Assembly (NCBI GenBank): GCA_008330645.1
Contig: VLTN01000021.1
Coordinates: 124,001-188,000 of the forward strand
Length of the DNA stretch: 64,000 nucleotides
Origin: Cafeteria roenbergensis
Taxonomy: Eukaryota > Sar > Bigyra > Bicosoecida > Cafeteriaceae
Direction of reading: 5' to 3'
The position numbers and the translations under genes are program-made. Below the pieces are notes generated by a model. That model made no database searches. It saw only the letters and a list, made by a program, of their open reading frames with translations, and was not told the DNA's origin. Positions 62,473-64,000 of this stretch are shown one piece after another (the stretch's first letter is position 1; each line of letters opens with the position of its first letter).

Positions 62473-64000
62473 ATGCCCGTTCTGTACTGCCACTGGCGAA
62501 GCGGCGGCGAGGGGGTCTTCCGCAGGGCGTTCCGGCTGGTGGTTCCCGGCACGACCCTGTCCGAGGGCTCGGTGGCGGACCTGTGCGAGGTGAGGGAACT
62601 CCGACGCGTGGCTCCAGCGGACCGAGTTTGACGCTCGCTGGGCGCCGCGCGCGCGTGTGCAAGCGCGTCAACGCGCGAATGCGGAATCGATGACATCCTG
62701 CGAGTGTAGCACGGCTTCCATCACCCTCGCAGCTTGTGCGCCGGAGCGCGCTGTTCGAGCGCTCCCTGCGGCGAGCCAACGCCGACCCTGCGCTCCGCGG
62801 AAGCTCCGCGTCTCTGTCCCTGCGGTGGTGCTGCGACGACGAGCCCCTTGAGCGGGCGGCATCCTTCTCGGAGCCGCTGCTCGGGTGTGTCGAGGTGAGA
62901 AGCGCGCCTCCGGCGCTCCGCTGCGCGCCAGACGCACGGCTGGCTTTGCAGCGCGCGCCTGCATGCCCAGGCGGCACTCGCACGACTGGCTTTCTTCTCT
63001 TCGTCGTCGCTGCATGCGCAGGCTGGCGGCGATGTGTTTCTGGACGTGAGGCCGCCGCCTGCCGAGGCCGCGGCAGCCCCCGCCAAGGCCCCGACAGCGC
63101 CCGCTGCGTCGGCCGGCTCGGCAGCTGCGACGGCCCAGCGCAAGGACCCGGCGGAGTCGCCGCCAGCCGTGCCCGCCGAACGCCTGGAGCAGCTCCTTCG
63201 CGATGCGGATGCTGCCTTTGCTGCTCGAAAGCTTCGCCGGGCAGACGACGCCTGGGCGGCCGTCCTGGAGGCAGACCCGGCCAACGAGCGTGCCACTATC
63301 GGCAGAGCCAGGGTGCACTTGGACGCCGGGCGCCCACGCAAGGCAGCGCGGCTGCTGGACGGCCTCGTGGCCCGCCGCGCGGCGGCCAAGCGCGTCGTCG
63401 ACCCCGCGGTCCTGCAGCTCCACGGGCAGGCGCTACGGCAGGCCGGCCGGTTCGACGACGCCGTGGCAGCCTTCGACAAGGCAGGCGTGGCCCTTCCCAT
63501 CGTGGCGCCGACCGCTGGCGCGCCCGCTGCCGCCGCAGGCGCGCTGGCCGGGACCAAGGGCGGGAGGCCCTTGTCGCGGCTGGACTGCCTGGCGGCCGCG
63601 GCCGCGGCTATGCTCGACCAGGGCAACGACGTCGGCGCCGTGCAGGTGCTCAACAGCGTGCTGGCGCACGCGGACCGGCACACGGGCGTGCTGGTTCAGT
63701 ACGCGCGCGTGACCGCGCTCAAGGGCGACACCCCCGCGGCCATCGGAACCCTCATGCGGGCCGTCGTCGCGGACCAGACCAGCGCCGAAGTGAAGGAGGC
63801 CTTCGCCAAGACGGTGGCCCTGCCGGGCGCGCTGGACGCCCTCCTCGCCCTCGTCCCTGCGAAAGATGCCAGCGCCGCCTCCGCACTGGGCTTCCTTGCA
63901 ATGTGCGCGCGGGACTTTGGCGCGGTGGGCGCGGCGGCGCGCCTGCTCGTCCACGCCACAGACCGGGACCCCGCCTCGGCCACGTACGCGCTCAACCTGG
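62473..64000 (+). CDS. TPR-repeat protein, partial at the right window edge
   Basis: Exon 1 is 62473-62589 (39 codons from ATG), exon 2 is 62733-62894 (54 codons), and exon 3 is 63022 to beyond 64000, all joined at phase 0 (GTGAGG, GTGAGA; CAG). Exons 1-2 encode a small N-terminal domain (MPVLYCHWRSGGEGVFRRAF, LVRRSALFERSLRRAN), possibly a beta-grasp-like module. After an Ala/Pro linker, exon 3 contains TPR-type helix pairs: LEQLLRDADAAFAARKLRRA, AWAAVLEADPANERATIGRA, LHGQALRQAGRFDDAVAAFD, VLVQYARVTALKGDTPAAIG and ALGFLAMCARDFGAVGAAAR. The frame is open at the window end. TPRs build protein-binding superhelices; the partner and specific family are not recognised. Confidence 0.7.

Noticed and set aside
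1-64000. Integrated virus, transposon, CRISPR or toxin-antitoxin system
   Set aside because: Found no polymerase, integrase, transposase, capsid-like gene, terminal repeats or repeat-spacer array; all sizeable ORFs with signal belong to ordinary eukaryotic genes.

Overview
This window is nuclear DNA from a GC-rich, gene-dense unicellular eukaryote. The evidence is spliceosomal introns (GT...CAG, about 90-215 bp) and eukaryote-only machinery: an NF-YB histone-fold subunit, replication factor C subunit 3, the splicing factors SLU7 and SRRM1, an eIF4G-like factor, a CSPP1-like centrosome/cilium protein and a TMEM175-like channel. A CSPP1 homologue implies a flagellated stage. No plastid-specific gene is visible. 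The style would fit a stramenopile or other flagellate protist, but I cannot name the lineage from sequence alone.

I support 24 protein genes, roughly one per 2.7 kb, with no tRNA, rRNA, transposon or CRISPR array. Left part (1-15.9 kb): NF-YB (+), a four-TM protein (-), an 80-residue membrane-anchored protein (-), a giant 10 kb WD40 plus LamG-like protein resembling TSET subunit TWD40-2 (-), and a WW-PH protein (+). Next (16-26.6 kb): two tandem AAAP amino-acid transporters (-), a type II membrane protein with coiled coil and collagen-like stretch (+), and a secreted Tyr-rich-tail protein (+). Middle (26.9-33 kb): RFC3 (-), an ankyrin-repeat gene with one repeat per exon (-), SRRM1 (-) and a Frizzled-CRD protein with a GPI-like tail (+). 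Then (33.4-44.9 kb): CSPP1-like (-), a membrane-anchored pepsin-family protease (+), a large type I membrane protein (-) and a PAM2-MIF4G-MA3 translation factor (-). Right part (45-64 kb): a class I haem peroxidase (-), SLU7 (+), a nitroreductase (-), a Ubl / degenerate RING / PUB protein (+), a kelch membrane protein (-), TMEM175-like (-) and a TPR gene running off the right edge (+).

Nothing here forms an operon-like pathway; genes are mostly packed head-to-head or tail-to-tail with a few hundred bases between them. Cell-surface and endomembrane proteins are frequent. The most notable structures are the ankyrin gene (six consecutive 99-nt phase-0 exons), a SLU7 lacking its zinc knuckle, a mosaic of identical and divergent blocks in the tandem transporters, and introns confined to the 5' ends of most genes. 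Exon boundaries were read by eye from splice consensus, reading frame and family homology. Where a 5' end could not be resolved this is stated.
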